In this document: piece by piece, positions 26,965-36,686 of the stretch
How the letters are laid out: each line of letters opens with the position of its first letter
Numbering within the stretch: the stretch's first letter is position 1
Source: Bacillota bacterium
Lineage (GTDB): Bacteria; Vulcanimicrobiota; JAJTBE01
DNA: 64,000 nt
Direction of reading: 5' to 3'
NCBI GenBank assembly: GCA_021287065.1
Contig: JAJTBE010000089.1
Span: 1 to 64,000, forward strand
Position numbers and translations under genes: made by a program
The notes under the pieces: generated by a model
What the model was told of the DNA's origin: nothing
Database searches by the model: none
What the model saw: the letters and a program-made list of their open reading frames with translations, nothing else

Positions 26965-29073
26965 ATGAAATGCGCTTTCTGTGGCTCAGAGAATCCTGCA
27001 GGTTTTGCTGTTTGTTCCGCATGCGGACTAAAACCTGACTCTCCCTCAAAGGAAAACTCCGACAAACTGGGAGAGAATGATTCTGATTCTTCTGGTGTCA
27101 CCGGATCCTCTCTGCAATCAGGAAGATACACTATTATCAGAAAACTTGGAGCTGGCGGAATGGGAAAAATTTACCTCGCCCATGATTCCAAGATGGATGC
27201 TAATGTTGTTATAAAAGCTATGTCTCCGGTGCTTAATGATGAGGAAAAGAAAGAGTATTACCAGAAACAGTTTGAAACAGAAGCGAAACTACTCTACCGC
27301 CTGAGCTACAGGGGAATTCCCAAAGTTACCGATTTCTTTACCGATGGAGAAAAAAACTATCTGGTGATGGAATTTATCGAAGGCGAAAACTTCGAAAACA
27401 TCATCAAAGGCAGAGAAAAACACAGAATAACTATCGAAGAATTTTTCAGATGGATGGACCAGCTTCTTTCAACTCTTTCATACCTGCACCGTCAGGAGCC
27501 TTCCATCATTCACCGTGATATCAAACCTTCCAACCTGATGCTTAATAAAGACGGAGATATTGTGCTCGTTGATTTTGGTCTGGCAAAATCCCTCAACCAG
27601 CATACAACAACCCAGACTCAGGTGGGAACTCTCGGATACGCTTCTCCTGAACATTACACCGGAAAATTTTCCGTCGCTTCAGATGTTTATTCCCTTGGAG
27701 CTTCCTTCCATTATATGCTCACCGGAGATCCACCCAACACAAGGCCCCCCTTTGATTTTCCATCAGTGGGAATGTACAGAACCGACCTTCCCGGATATGT
27801 AGTGAAAATACTGGACAAAATGCTTCAGCGGAAAACCGAGAAAAGATATAAATCTATATCTGAAGTCAGAGCAGATTTTGATCAGGCTTTATTCAATTAT
27901 TCGAAAAACTCCGGAAAACAGGACGCACCTGCGAAATCTGAAAAAACTTTTATCCCGGCTGTTAAATCTAAAGATGAAAACAACACCAGTTCGGATATCG
28001 GTCAATCCCTGAGCAAAGCCAATACTGAAATATCCCCGGATTTTAGTGCCTACAGGGAAATGCCCGAATACCATGCCTACCCTGATGCCGGCAGAACCAA
28101 TATGCTTCCTTCTCAGGGCGCAAATTTCTGGAAAACCGCTACAATAGCTATTGTTATTGCTATGCTTGCTTTCTGGGGCATATACTCTTCAGGAATCATG
28201 CGGAAAAAAGACAACCTTGCAGCCGTTGATATTTCAGGAAAAAGTTCATCCCCGTCTGCACAGGATCTTCAGGACAAAACCCCGGACAAACTTGTTATTG
28301 AGGGAATCCAGCTTATGTATGATGAAAAATACAGCGACGCCCTCAACAATTTTAACGAAGCAATAAAAAAGGATCCTACAAACCCGGCCGCTTACAAAAA
28401 CAGAGGGATGATCTACCTTAAAATCGGCGACACAAAAAAAGCGCTGCATGATTTAGGTGAATCTCTTGCTCTCCAGCCGGAAGATCTGGATGTTCTTATG
28501 GTTAGAGCTGAATTGAACCTGCAGGCGGGCAAATACAAAGAATCAGTCAAAGACCTCGACAAACTGCTTTCGCTGCAGCCAAACAATAAGGAGAATTACT
28601 ACAAAAGGGCGTTTATCAATAATAAACTTGGCCGTCCTGACCTTGCCGCCAGAGATCTGGACATTATACTTGCCATTGATCCCAAAGAAGAAAGAGCAAG
28701 AGCCAATCTTTCCCGCATATATATCAAGCAGGCTTCACAGCTTATTGAAAAGAAATCATACACCAAAGCTCTTGAATACTGTTATAAACTCACAGAACTC
28801 GATCCCCGGGATGCCAAAGCTTATTACCTTAAAGGCTATGTTCATTACGCTCTGGGAAGAAAAGAAGCAGCTCTTGCCGATTTCAAAAAATGCCTGACAA
28901 TAAATCCAAATAACGATGATGCGCTGATGTATATAAACAGAATTCAGGGAGAACTCGCTCCAGAATCACCTGATGATTCAGTTAAAATCCAGATGCAAAT
29001 GCCGTCAACGGAAAATAGAGAACAATACCCTAAAGCTCTGCCTAAAAGTGAGGATAAAAACAGAACAGAGTAA
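26965..29073 (+). CDS. Zinc-ribbon Ser/Thr protein kinase with TPR repeats
   Basis: 702 residues. Residues 3-20 are a four-Cys ribbon (CAFC, CSAC). The kinase domain (about 54-315) is complete: GAGGMG loop, Lys84, HRDIKPSN (Asp about 185), DFGLA (about 203) and GYASPEH. One membrane helix at about 388-408 (ATIAIVIAMLAFWGIY) is followed by four or five TPRs (about 435-670), such as DALNNFNEAIKKDPTNPAAY and ALADFKKCLTINPNNDDAL. Unlike most PASTA-type kinases, the sensor side is a TPR array, suggesting protein-protein sensing across the membrane. It stands alone in its transcription unit, with an ATG after CCAGGG. Confidence 0.92.
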   Translation: MKCAFCGSENPAGFAVCSACGLKPDSPSKENSDKLGENDSDSSGVTGSSLQSGRYTIIRKLGAGGMGKIYLAHDSKMDANVVIKAMSPVLNDEEKKEYYQKQFETEAKLLYRLSYRGIPKVTDFFTDGEKNYLVMEFIEGENFENIIKGREKHRITIEEFFRWMDQLLSTLSYLHRQEPSIIHRDIKPSNLMLNKDGDIVLVDFGLAKSLNQHTTTQTQVGTLGYASPEHYTGKFSVASDVYSLGASFHYMLTGDPPNTRPPFDFPSVGMYRTDLPGYVVKILDKMLQRKTEKRYKSISEVRADFDQALFNYSKNSGKQDAPAKSEKTFIPAVKSKDENNTSSDIGQSLSKANTEISPDFSAYREMPEYHAYPDAGRTNMLPSQGANFWKTATIAIVIAMLAFWGIYSSGIMRKKDNLAAVDISGKSSSPSAQDLQDKTPDKLVIEGIQLMYDEKYSDALNNFNEAIKKDPTNPAAYKNRGMIYLKIGDTKKALHDLGESLALQPEDLDVLMVRAELNLQAGKYKESVKDLDKLLSLQPNNKENYYKRAFINNKLGRPDLAARDLDIILAIDPKEERARANLSRIYIKQASQLIEKKSYTKALEYCYKLTELDPRDAKAYYLKGYVHYALGRKEAALADFKKCLTINPNNDDALMYINRIQGELAPESPDDSVKIQMQMPSTENREQYPKALPKSEDKNRTE

Positions 29074-29101
29074 ACCATCCCAATGATTCGGAACAATTGT
29101 A

Positions 29102-29136
29102 AAAAAATTATGAGGAAAAATTTCCCTCATTAAAAA
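29102..29136 (-). terminator. Intrinsic terminator of the orphan gene pair
   Basis: Read on the minus strand, AATGAGGGAAA pairs with TTTCCTCATA (one bulged base) and is followed by seven T residues. It lies just after the stop at 29149. Confidence 0.6.
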
Positions 29137-29148
29137 CAGCACAAGCTC

Positions 29149-29514
29149 CTAAGCCACCTTACGAGATGAATCTTTAACCCGGTTATCCTGTCTTCTTCTT
29201 TCTAAAAATGGTTCGTCTATGGTCCAATCGGAATTTTCATAATCAGGGATAATTATAGTCTGAATATCTCCCCATTTACAATTATGTTCTGCAAATTCTG
29301 GAATTATATCGCTATTTTCAAGCTTGTCAATGCTGTTTGCTAAACTGTATATATGCTCCAGCCTGCCATAAATAAAAGATGCAATGTTTATTTCAGTATC
29401 TGTTTCTTCACACTCATCATAAGCTAAACCTAAAGTTCTTATATATGAACCATTTTCGCTAATCTCTTCAAGGAAACGATAATGATAAATGATTTTTATC
29501 TGATTGTCATTCAT
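29149..29514 (-). CDS. Hypothetical protein, second gene of orphan pair
   Basis: 121 residues, acidic, no membrane segment, no recognised family. It starts MNDNQIKIIYHYRFLEEI and includes a GLAYDECEETDTEIN stretch. The ATG lies inside the end of the upstream gene (8-bp overlap), so the two are translationally coupled. The base composition is more A+T-rich than the flanking genes, which may signal acquisition. It is too generic to assign; an immunity or antitoxin-like role would be speculation. Confidence 0.6.
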   Translation of the reverse strand: MNDNQIKIIYHYRFLEEISENGSYIRTLGLAYDECEETDTEINIASFIYGRLEHIYSLANSIDKLENSDIIPEFAEHNCKWGDIQTIIIPDYENSDWTIDEPFLERRRQDNRVKDSSRKVA

Positions 29515-30094
29515 TTCTTATGCTCCTTATAAAAGAAATCAACTGTTTTACTTCTTTTTCAAACCCCCAAAATGCCCTCTCTTCCTGATTATACCATAGC
29601 TCAATATTCTTATCAATAAACTGCTTTAATCGCTTTGCATTTTTGGGATCAATCCCTTTGCCGTCCCATCCATCACAATAACAAAGCTTTGTAAGGGGAT
29701 ATCTTATTTTTTTGATGCTATTTATATAATTCTGTAAAACTTTGTATTGTTCAAACAAAGCAAACTTGTGAGCTTCTTCCCAATAAGTTCTGGAATTTTT
29801 ATTTTCTCTTTTCTCATATCCATCATTTATATGTTTAAGCTTATTCATTGTTACAAGTTCATCAAGAAAAGCAATTTCAGTTTTTTCATGAATAAAAATC
29901 GTGTATGAATAAAAATTCACTTTTATAAGCTGCTCAAAAGCTAATTGTTCACAATATCCGGGTTCAAGTAAATAATCAACAACTTTCCTCAATTCATCTT
30001 CATTGACTTCATTCATTAACTCCGGATTTAATTCCCGAAGTTCCGAAAATTTTGCGGTTAAAACTTTTATTACTTTGTTGGTTACTTCTCTCAT
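29507..30094 (-). CDS. Hypothetical protein, first gene of orphan pair
   Basis: 195 residues, mostly helical, charged, no signal peptide or membrane helix. A Cys/Trp-rich patch (LCYCDGWDGKGIDP, about 136-149) is the only distinctive feature. No family recognised. The start MREVTNKVIKVL follows a region with no clear ribosome site. The A+T-rich composition and the coupling to the 121-residue gene suggest a two-gene module placed between the kinase gene and the glycosyltransferase/radical SAM unit. Confidence 0.6.
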   Translation of the reverse strand: MREVTNKVIKVLTAKFSELRELNPELMNEVNEDELRKVVDYLLEPGYCEQLAFEQLIKVNFYSYTIFIHEKTEIAFLDELVTMNKLKHINDGYEKRENKNSRTYWEEAHKFALFEQYKVLQNYINSIKKIRYPLTKLCYCDGWDGKGIDPKNAKRLKQFIDKNIELWYNQEERAFWGFEKEVKQLISFIRSIRNE

Positions 30095-30277
30095 TATTTT
30101 TTGACTTATCTTTTATATTCTGCTTCAGGTATTGTGCAGATAAAATTACCTGTCTGACTATCATGTTCACCTTGCTTCTGTATCGACGTTCATTCACCAA
30201 AAACACAGATAGGGTGGATTTAACCATATACAGCGAAAACCCTCTCCTTACAAGATAAGAATACTTATTACAACTCT

Positions 30278-33200
30278 TTACTTTCCATTAACAGCGTACA
30301 TATACTTATCCATTGAGCCGACATAAATTGTGCCGTCGGCGGCAATTGCAGGAGAAGAATAAACAGCTCCGCCGGTTTCAATTTTCCACAGAAGCTTACC
30401 TTTTGAATTAATTCCGTAGATGCAGCGGTCGTGGGAACCGAAGTAGATATTTCCAGCGGCGTCCACCACAGGAGAAGATTCAATATCATAACCGGCTTCA
30501 AATTTCCAGATCAACTTACCGCCGGAAGATATTTTATAAATATTGTGGTCCCTGCATCCGAATAAAATACTGCCGTCCGTATTAATCGCAGGTGAGGATG
30601 CAATTTCACCGCCGGCGGAAAACATCCATTTCTTTTTGCCGGAGCTTGTAAGTGATGTTACTTTACCACGCCTGTTGCAGACATAAATATTTCCCTTATC
30701 ATCTATAGCCGGAGATGACAGAATTTCAGAACCGGCTTTATATTTCCACAATTCTTTTCCCTTGTCCGTCACAGCATACACAAATCCATCATGGCTTGGC
30801 ACTATGATAATCTCCATTTTCTTTCCGGGTAATGTTTCAGCTTTGAAAACAGCCGGAGTAGCTGTTATTTCACCGTTTGTTTTAAATTTCCACTTCAGCT
30901 TTCCCTGTTGGGTGATACAATACAGGTTTTTATCTTCCCCTCCGAAAACCACATCTCCCGAGGATGTGAACTTCACGCCGGATGAAATAAAATATCCCGT
31001 CTGAAATCCCCAGCGGAGTTTTCCTTTATTTGTAAGTGAATAAAGGTGCTGATCATCGCTCCCGAAATAAATAAAACCCTGGTCGGATATTGATGGAGAT
31101 GAACTTACATAGTAATCGGCTGCAAATTTCCACAACTGCCTGCCTTTTTTATCAAGGGCATAAAGGTTCGAATCATCACAGCCAAAAATGATGGTGCCTT
31201 CTTTTGTTATTGCAGGGGAAGAAAAAATTTCGTGCCCTGCTTTATATTTCCATGATATTTTCACATTTTTAACCGGTCCTCTGTAAACCGATCTCCCGTT
31301 GTTCAGTGAATTGTTACGGAAAGACTGCCATATATGAATCGCTGCCAGCGGCATTCGCAACATTGCTGCAGGACAGGTAAGAAGATGCGTTGACACAGGC
31401 AAAGTCAGATATGGTGCTGCTTCTTTCTGACCTTGACGAACATTTGTTCTGTTGACTTTGTATATCCATATTCTGATTTTCCTGTCACTGTATCGAATAT
31501 CAAATTTCTCATAATAATCAACAAGCGAAAGCTCGCCTTTGGCTTTCATTATCTGAAAAAAGGGATACACAGACATGAAATTGCCTTCAAACAGAGGCTG
31601 ATCGTCTACAATTACATACTGTGGCGGATTTTTTCCATACAAAGCGGAAAATCCATTTATGTCATAAACCGGAGGTATCTTCTGCCACAAAGTTCCAGCT
31701 TCAAAAGCATCATGGGGATGCCTGCTCATTACCGCAACTTTTCCGGACTTCTGTTGTTTTACCACTTCTGCAGCTTTTTCGTGATAATTCAGGTATCTGT
31801 AAGCACTTCGGGCTTTGTTGATCACAACTCCGTTCTGGAGGCTTATAACAAGAATTATCATCACACATACGGTCATAATCTGCTTTCTGAATCTTTCAGG
31901 TAAAATGGCTCTCTGAATTAGCTGGAAGAATATCTCAAGTATTATACCTACCACAAAAAACCACGCTACCAGCGAACGGATAAGTTCAAACTGACCGGAA
32001 CTGAAAAATTCGAATATCCTTGCAGGCAAAGTAATCTTTGGTTCTGTAAACCCGGCTCCGATAACGCATAATCCAAGACAAAATACAGGAACCTGCAGCG
32101 CCAGCGGGATTCTTTTCCATATAAAAGCACAGCTTAAAGCCAGCAAGGAAGTACCTGCAAAAATGAACAGAAGTATAACAAGTGATTTGTGAAGCGGCTG
32201 CACCATTGTTTTTAAAGGAATCTGAAACCAGGTGTGTATCAGAGTATTTCCGGGCAAAAAATACCAGGAACAATAAAGCGAGGCGGGAAACAGAACCGCC
32301 AGAACCAGCGTCCTGATAGCTTTATCTTTAATATTGAATTCCATATCTTCAAGATTGTACAGTTTATATACAGTACCCATGGAAAGAATTGTCACCAGAG
32401 GTATCAGATATGCATAATAACGGGGATCGGGAGACCAGTAGCTAAGGAAAATAATCGGTATTGCCGTCAGGAAATACATCCATATAATTGCAATTCTCGG
32501 ATCTTTGATTTTCCACCCAAGAATAAAAGGAAGAATCAGAAATACTATAAGGCAGAGATTGAAATTTGAAACAAGATACCACAAATTCAAAGGCACAGCC
32601 TTAATTACAGCCGGCAGAATCAAACCAAGATTCTTTTCAAAAGACGCCTCAGCATCCTCAGGAATCAGTTCCTTCAACCTGTGCCACGAATTTTCACCCG
32701 GATCGCCGTAATAGTAATTGAACGAATAATAACCGCCTTCCATTCCGGAGGTAATCCAGAATGATTCCTGTAAATCCAGGAGTGTCTTTGACGGTGAGGT
32801 GATGCTGAATTTCCCGGTATTACTATAAACAATCAGCAAATAAGGCAGCATAACAATAAAAACTGTGGCAAGAAAAACTGCCAGTCCCTTAAATGCTTTT
32901 GTCATTTCAGCTTTTTTGCTCTTTTTTCTGACGATGCAGAAAGTAAAAAGAAAAGCAGTAACGAGAATTCCGGTCAGAGATTCAAATCTTGTCTGATAAG
33001 CAAGTCCCCAGAAAATTCCGGAAACGATGTAATCCTGCCATTTTCCCTTTTCGTAAGCAAGCAGTGTGAAATACAAAGCCAGTGCATACATCAGAACATA
33101 CAGCGATTCAGTCCTGCCCATAGTGGAATGCATTATAAGGGGCGGAGAAAAGCAAATCATCAGTGCTGCAATATCTCCGGCATATTCACCCCACAGGCTT

Positions 33201-33580
33201 TTTGCCATCAGAAAAACCGGTATGACAAGCAGCACGCCTGCTATAAGCGAAACAATCAGAAGGGAAACTTCAACATTGCCTGCAACAACAGCTGTGATTC
33301 CTGATAAGAATGCATAAAGGGGTGTTCTGTATTCAATTCCATAATAATTTTCGTGGGTAACCGGCTGGGAAAAAATCTTTCCGCTTACAATACCTGTTTT
33401 AACATCCTGTGCAAGCTTTGCGTAGTAGTAGGTGTCAAGCTCCATTGTAAGCTGCTGCATAAAAACCAGCCTCAACAACAGAGCAAGCCCTCCGATTATC
33501 AGGAGCCTCTTTTTATAGTCGAGATTCAGGTATTTCTGATACAGGTCAGAAATTTTATCAAATAGGATATTCAATTTCAT
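30278..33580 (-). CDS. Membrane glycosyltransferase (GT39-like) fused to PQQ-like beta-propeller
   Basis: 1100 residues in one frame. Residues about 25-590 contain 11-13 membrane helices with a GT-C layout: the catalytic-loop Asp is in MELDTYYYAKLAQDV, and GRTESLYVLMYALALYF resembles PMT-family enzymes. A lumenal segment follows to about 740. Residues about 760-1100 are a PQQ-like/outer-membrane-assembly-type propeller of eight or more repeats with the pattern 'W-K-[FY]-x-[AT]-G ... SSPAI ... G-x-[IV]-[YF]-x-G-[CS]-x-D-x-x-[IL]-Y-[AGS]-[IVL]'. The propeller probably binds sugar, protein or peptidoglycan on the outer side of the membrane. The frame is continuous and repeat spacing is regular, so a sequencing fusion is unlikely. 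It is 18 bp downstream of the radical SAM gene. Confidence 0.85.
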   Translation of the reverse strand: MKLNILFDKISDLYQKYLNLDYKKRLLIIGGLALLLRLVFMQQLTMELDTYYYAKLAQDVKTGIVSGKIFSQPVTHENYYGIEYRTPLYAFLSGITAVVAGNVEVSLLIVSLIAGVLLVIPVFLMAKSLWGEYAGDIAALMICFSPPLIMHSTMGRTESLYVLMYALALYFTLLAYEKGKWQDYIVSGIFWGLAYQTRFESLTGILVTAFLFTFCIVRKKSKKAEMTKAFKGLAVFLATVFIVMLPYLLIVYSNTGKFSITSPSKTLLDLQESFWITSGMEGGYYSFNYYYGDPGENSWHRLKELIPEDAEASFEKNLGLILPAVIKAVPLNLWYLVSNFNLCLIVFLILPFILGWKIKDPRIAIIWMYFLTAIPIIFLSYWSPDPRYYAYLIPLVTILSMGTVYKLYNLEDMEFNIKDKAIRTLVLAVLFPASLYCSWYFLPGNTLIHTWFQIPLKTMVQPLHKSLVILLFIFAGTSLLALSCAFIWKRIPLALQVPVFCLGLCVIGAGFTEPKITLPARIFEFFSSGQFELIRSLVAWFFVVGIILEIFFQLIQRAILPERFRKQIMTVCVMIILVISLQNGVVINKARSAYRYLNYHEKAAEVVKQQKSGKVAVMSRHPHDAFEAGTLWQKIPPVYDINGFSALYGKNPPQYVIVDDQPLFEGNFMSVYPFFQIMKAKGELSLVDYYEKFDIRYSDRKIRIWIYKVNRTNVRQGQKEAAPYLTLPVSTHLLTCPAAMLRMPLAAIHIWQSFRNNSLNNGRSVYRGPVKNVKISWKYKAGHEIFSSPAITKEGTIIFGCDDSNLYALDKKGRQLWKFAADYYVSSSPSISDQGFIYFGSDDQHLYSLTNKGKLRWGFQTGYFISSGVKFTSSGDVVFGGEDKNLYCITQQGKLKWKFKTNGEITATPAVFKAETLPGKKMEIIIVPSHDGFVYAVTDKGKELWKYKAGSEILSSPAIDDKGNIYVCNRRGKVTSLTSSGKKKWMFSAGGEIASSPAINTDGSILFGCRDHNIYKISSGGKLIWKFEAGYDIESSPVVDAAGNIYFGSHDRCIYGINSKGKLLWKIETGGAVYSSPAIAADGTIYVGSMDKYMYAVNGK

Positions 33581-33598
33581 ATTATTTCAATTCTTTAT

Positions 33599-34966
33599 CT
33601 AAACAAGAAATGAAGGCTTGCCTTCCTTTTGCCTGTTTTTCCCATAAAGCCGGGCTGCAGCAGATTTAAAATACTTCATCTGGTATATCAGCCTGTCAAG
33701 CCCCGTTAAATCCCGGAATAGCCTGAAAAGTCCCTCAAGAATCTGGTTTGGCGTCATTTTCATAGGTTGAAAGTTCATGTGAATCCAGGTGTATTTCTCC
33801 CAGTTCTCGGTCAAAATGCGACCTTCAGCTTTCATTCTGTCATAAAGTCCTGTTCCCGGAAAAGGACATAAGGCTGATACTTCTATATCCACCAATTTTG
33901 TTTCAAGGGCAAAATCCCGGATATGTTCAAAAACTTCAGGCTCATCATCTTCAAACCCTACTATGAACAACCCCGCAACTCCGACTCCCGCAGACTGTAT
34001 CTTTTCTATATTATCCCTGTATTTTTTTACCATATTGTGCTTCCAGGGATTAAAATCCTCAAGGTTTTTGGGATTGAGTGATTCAAGACCTATCAACAGA
34101 AGAACGCAATGTGATTCAAACAGAAGTTCGAGAAGATCATCGTCATCGGCTACAGAAATATCGCAATAGCATTCCCACAAAACATTCAGGGGAGTCAGAG
34201 CTTTGACCAGCTCTTTTGCATATTCCCTGTCCACGAACATATTCTCATCTGTAAATGAAATAAAAGGCTGTTCAACCATGGATGTTATGGTTTTTACTTC
34301 GTTGATAACCTGCTCTACTGTTTTGTGTCTGTGCTTCGGTCCGTAGATTTTGTGTAAAAAGCAAAAATCGCAGGTTCTCGGACATCCTCTTGTAGCCTGA
34401 ATAGGAAATCTATTGTATTTTTCGATGTAGTCAAACTGCTTCATCAGCTCAAAACGGGGCGGAGGCAGCTTTGATAAATCAACAGGATTCCCGGACGAAT
34501 ATACTTTTTTAGCTTTACCAGCTTCAAAATCTGCAAGAAATTCCGGAAATGTTCCCTCGGCTTCACCCGCAAAGATATAATCGGCATGCGCTGCCGCTTC
34601 ATCAGGAAGAGCTGTCGGATGTATGCCGCCAAGTGCGGTTTTAATTCCACGCGCCCTCATAATATCTGCTATTTCATAAGCTCTTTTATACTGAGCATTT
34701 ATTACCGATATTGCAGCAAGATCAAATTCTTCTTCATTCAGCAGTTTTTCTGTCTGGTTCTGCTGAAGGTATTCTTCATCTATATATACGAGTTCGTGCT
34801 TTTCACCTATCACACCGGCAAGTGTCAAAAGCCCAAGGTTTGGCATCCACTCCATATCTTCCATCAGAAAAATCAGTTCACGGTGGAGCAACGATTCCAG
34901 ATCCTCAAAAATCCTGTCGGCATAAAACCTCTCAGCGCCTTTTGGGCTGATAAGGGCTATTTTCAT
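33599..34966 (-). CDS. B12-binding-domain radical SAM protein
   Basis: 455 residues. The N-terminal half is a cobalamin-binding Rossmann domain (MKIALISPKG start; AISVINAQYKRAYEIAD; ALGGIHPTALPDE). The radical SAM core follows, with the iron-sulphur ligands in RGCPRTCDFCFLH (CxxxCxxC). The C-terminal region (YTWIHMNFQPMKMTPNQILEG and onward) resembles the DUF4070-type tail of class B methylases and hopanoid/lipid-tailoring enzymes. It probably methylates or remodels an unreactive carbon on a lipid or secondary product. The operon partner is the glycosyltransferase-propeller fusion, suggesting a cell-envelope lipid or glycolipid pathway (inference). Confidence 0.87.
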   Translation of the reverse strand: MKIALISPKGAERFYADRIFEDLESLLHRELIFLMEDMEWMPNLGLLTLAGVIGEKHELVYIDEEYLQQNQTEKLLNEEEFDLAAISVINAQYKRAYEIADIMRARGIKTALGGIHPTALPDEAAAHADYIFAGEAEGTFPEFLADFEAGKAKKVYSSGNPVDLSKLPPPRFELMKQFDYIEKYNRFPIQATRGCPRTCDFCFLHKIYGPKHRHKTVEQVINEVKTITSMVEQPFISFTDENMFVDREYAKELVKALTPLNVLWECYCDISVADDDDLLELLFESHCVLLLIGLESLNPKNLEDFNPWKHNMVKKYRDNIEKIQSAGVGVAGLFIVGFEDDEPEVFEHIRDFALETKLVDIEVSALCPFPGTGLYDRMKAEGRILTENWEKYTWIHMNFQPMKMTPNQILEGLFRLFRDLTGLDRLIYQMKYFKSAAARLYGKNRQKEGKPSFLV

Positions 34967-35094
34967 CTTAAATTACAATAAACTCCTGTCTTAATTTTAC
35001 TGAAAAACCCACTAAAATCCTTGAAGTGTAAATAATACACGTGTGTTATGGATTATAGCACAAATTAGTTTTAAAAACGTCGTGAGAAAATAAA

Positions 35095-35122
35095 TTCTTG
35101 GTTAATTTTCCAAAAGTATAAT
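35095..35122 (+). promoter_or_regulatory. Possible promoter of the gspC operon
   Basis: A perfect TATAAT (35117-35122) lies about 97 bp before the gspC ATG. The -35 (TTCTTG, 35095-35100, 16-bp spacer) is poor. A near-perfect 16-bp palindrome, TAATACACGTGTGTTA, lies further upstream at 35033-35048. Confidence 0.3.
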
Positions 35123-35218
35123 ACAAATAAAAGGAAATTTTAAAAAAGAGAGAAAAAAACTGGATTGTTTGCGACAAATCATATTAATTCGAAACCACTG
35201 AAAGCAGGTTGATATAAA

Positions 35219-36178
35219 ATGCCAAAAAAATTACCAGATTGGGCGCCTACAGTCATATGGGGAGTAAGTCTTTTTTTATGCGCCTGGTTCCTCGGCGATT
35301 TTGTCTCGGCACAAATCAAAAATAAAATGGATACCCCAAGAGAAATGGTGGTAATAAAAAAAGAAGCGGCTCAGGCAGCCCCTGTGAAAACATTTGCAGA
35401 TTACCAGAAAGACGTCCTTCCGATGTTTGGTGAAGCAAAAGTTGCCGCAAAACCCAAAAAAGTAGAAACGAAAAAAGACAAGGACGAGCCTGTTGACGAA
35501 AGCAAACCTCAGGTTGACTGGGATTCTGCAATTTCCGCAGACGGACAGATTCAGCTCAGAGGCACGCTTATAGGTTCAGACACAGGCATAGCTTTTGTCA
35601 ATATCGGCGGACAGGATTTATCCATCCGGCTGGGCCAGGAACTGGGCAGCTATAAGGTTGACAGGATAGATAAGAATGCCGTATATTTTAGCAATGGCTC
35701 TGTTGACAAGGTTATTGCAATGAATCTTCAGGGAGATTTAAGCCCGGTTATGTCGTCAAAACCCAGAATTCAGAAACCGGCTCCCACCGAAGGAGGCCCT
35801 CCCGGAACAGAAACTGCAGAAGGCAATAATGAGCTTGACAGCATAGTTACATCAAGCGGCGGCAAATTCTTAGTTGACAGACAGAAATTCAACGGACTTC
35901 TTACCCCGCCCTCAAGACTTGCCAACGATATCAAGTTTATCCCCAACTCCAAAGACGGCAAAGCTTATGGTATTAAAATCAGCTATCTGAAGAACAACAC
36001 ATTCTTCGGAAAAGTCGGACTTAAATCAGGTGATATTCTGATCAATGCCAACAAAAAGGATGTTAATTCGGTGGAAGATTCCTTTCAGGTTTATCAGATG
36101 TTCAGAAATGAGGACAATCTGAGCCTTCAGGTTGAAAGAGACGGCCAGATAGTGGATATTCCCATCGAATTCAGATAA
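35219..36178 (+). CDS. gspC: GspC-like type II secretion protein with PDZ domain
   Basis: 319 residues. One N-terminal membrane helix (TVIWGVSLFLCAWFLGDFV, residues about 11-30) is followed by a linker. The periplasmic homology region of GspC (about 100-165: IQLRGTLIGSDTGIAFVNIG, then LGQELGSYKVDRIDKNAVYF) comes next. The C-terminal PDZ domain (about 220-319) has GLKSGDILINANKKDVNS. GspC links the inner-membrane platform to the secretin GspD. Only gspG follows; the other gsp genes are not in the window. Confidence 0.82.
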   Translation: MPKKLPDWAPTVIWGVSLFLCAWFLGDFVSAQIKNKMDTPREMVVIKKEAAQAAPVKTFADYQKDVLPMFGEAKVAAKPKKVETKKDKDEPVDESKPQVDWDSAISADGQIQLRGTLIGSDTGIAFVNIGGQDLSIRLGQELGSYKVDRIDKNAVYFSNGSVDKVIAMNLQGDLSPVMSSKPRIQKPAPTEGGPPGTETAEGNNELDSIVTSSGGKFLVDRQKFNGLLTPPSRLANDIKFIPNSKDGKAYGIKISYLKNNTFFGKVGLKSGDILINANKKDVNSVEDSFQVYQMFRNEDNLSLQVERDGQIVDIPIEFR

Positions 36179-36194
36179 TTAAGGAGTGAATAAA

Positions 36195-36650
36195 ATGTTT
36201 AACGGAAAAAAACTAAGAACAGGAAGGCGTGCCAGAGGCTTCACATTCCTCGAAGTTATGGTCGTCGTAGCTATTCTTGTGCTTCTGGCTACAATCATCA
36301 TTGTCAGATATGGCAAAAGCGTAGATCAGGCAAAAATCGATAAAACAACCATTCAGCTCAAGGAAATTGAGAAAGCCCTCGAACTTTATAAAATAGATAA
36401 CGGCAACTACCCTACTCAGGAACAGGGCTTAAAAGCTCTCGTTGAAAAACCGGAAGACGAACCGGTACCCAAAAAATGGAAAAAATCATTTGATGAAATA
36501 CCCAAGGATCCCTGGAACAACGATTTCATTTATGTAATTCCCGGTGAACATAAAGATTTCGACCTCTTCTCAAAGGGACCCAATGGCACTGAAGGCGATG
36601 AAGATGATATCGTCAACTGGAAGAAAGAAGAAGATAAAGACCAGAAATAG
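36195..36650 (+). CDS. gspG: Type II secretion major pseudopilin GspG
   Basis: 151 residues. A short basic leader is followed by the prepilin peptidase site RGFTFLEVMVVVAIL, with the conserved Glu at +5 of the mature protein. The rest matches GspG: IQLKEIEKALELYKIDNGNYPT, GLKALVEKP, KDPWNNDFIYVIPG, and an acidic calcium-loop-like FDLFSKGPNGTEGDEDD. It should form the periplasmic pseudopilus. The frame extends to a GTG at 36186, but AAGGAG at 36181-36186 sets ATG 36195 as the start. Confidence 0.93.
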   Translation: MFNGKKLRTGRRARGFTFLEVMVVVAILVLLATIIIVRYGKSVDQAKIDKTTIQLKEIEKALELYKIDNGNYPTQEQGLKALVEKPEDEPVPKKWKKSFDEIPKDPWNNDFIYVIPGEHKDFDLFSKGPNGTEGDEDDIVNWKKEEDKDQK

Positions 36651-36686
36651 CAGATTAGCTGCTGTTTCCCGAAAGCAGGTAAACCC

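Noticed and set aside
30009-30227. 72-codon minus-strand frame upstream of the orphan pair
   Set aside because: Overlaps the start of the 195-residue gene in another frame and has no protein-like composition.
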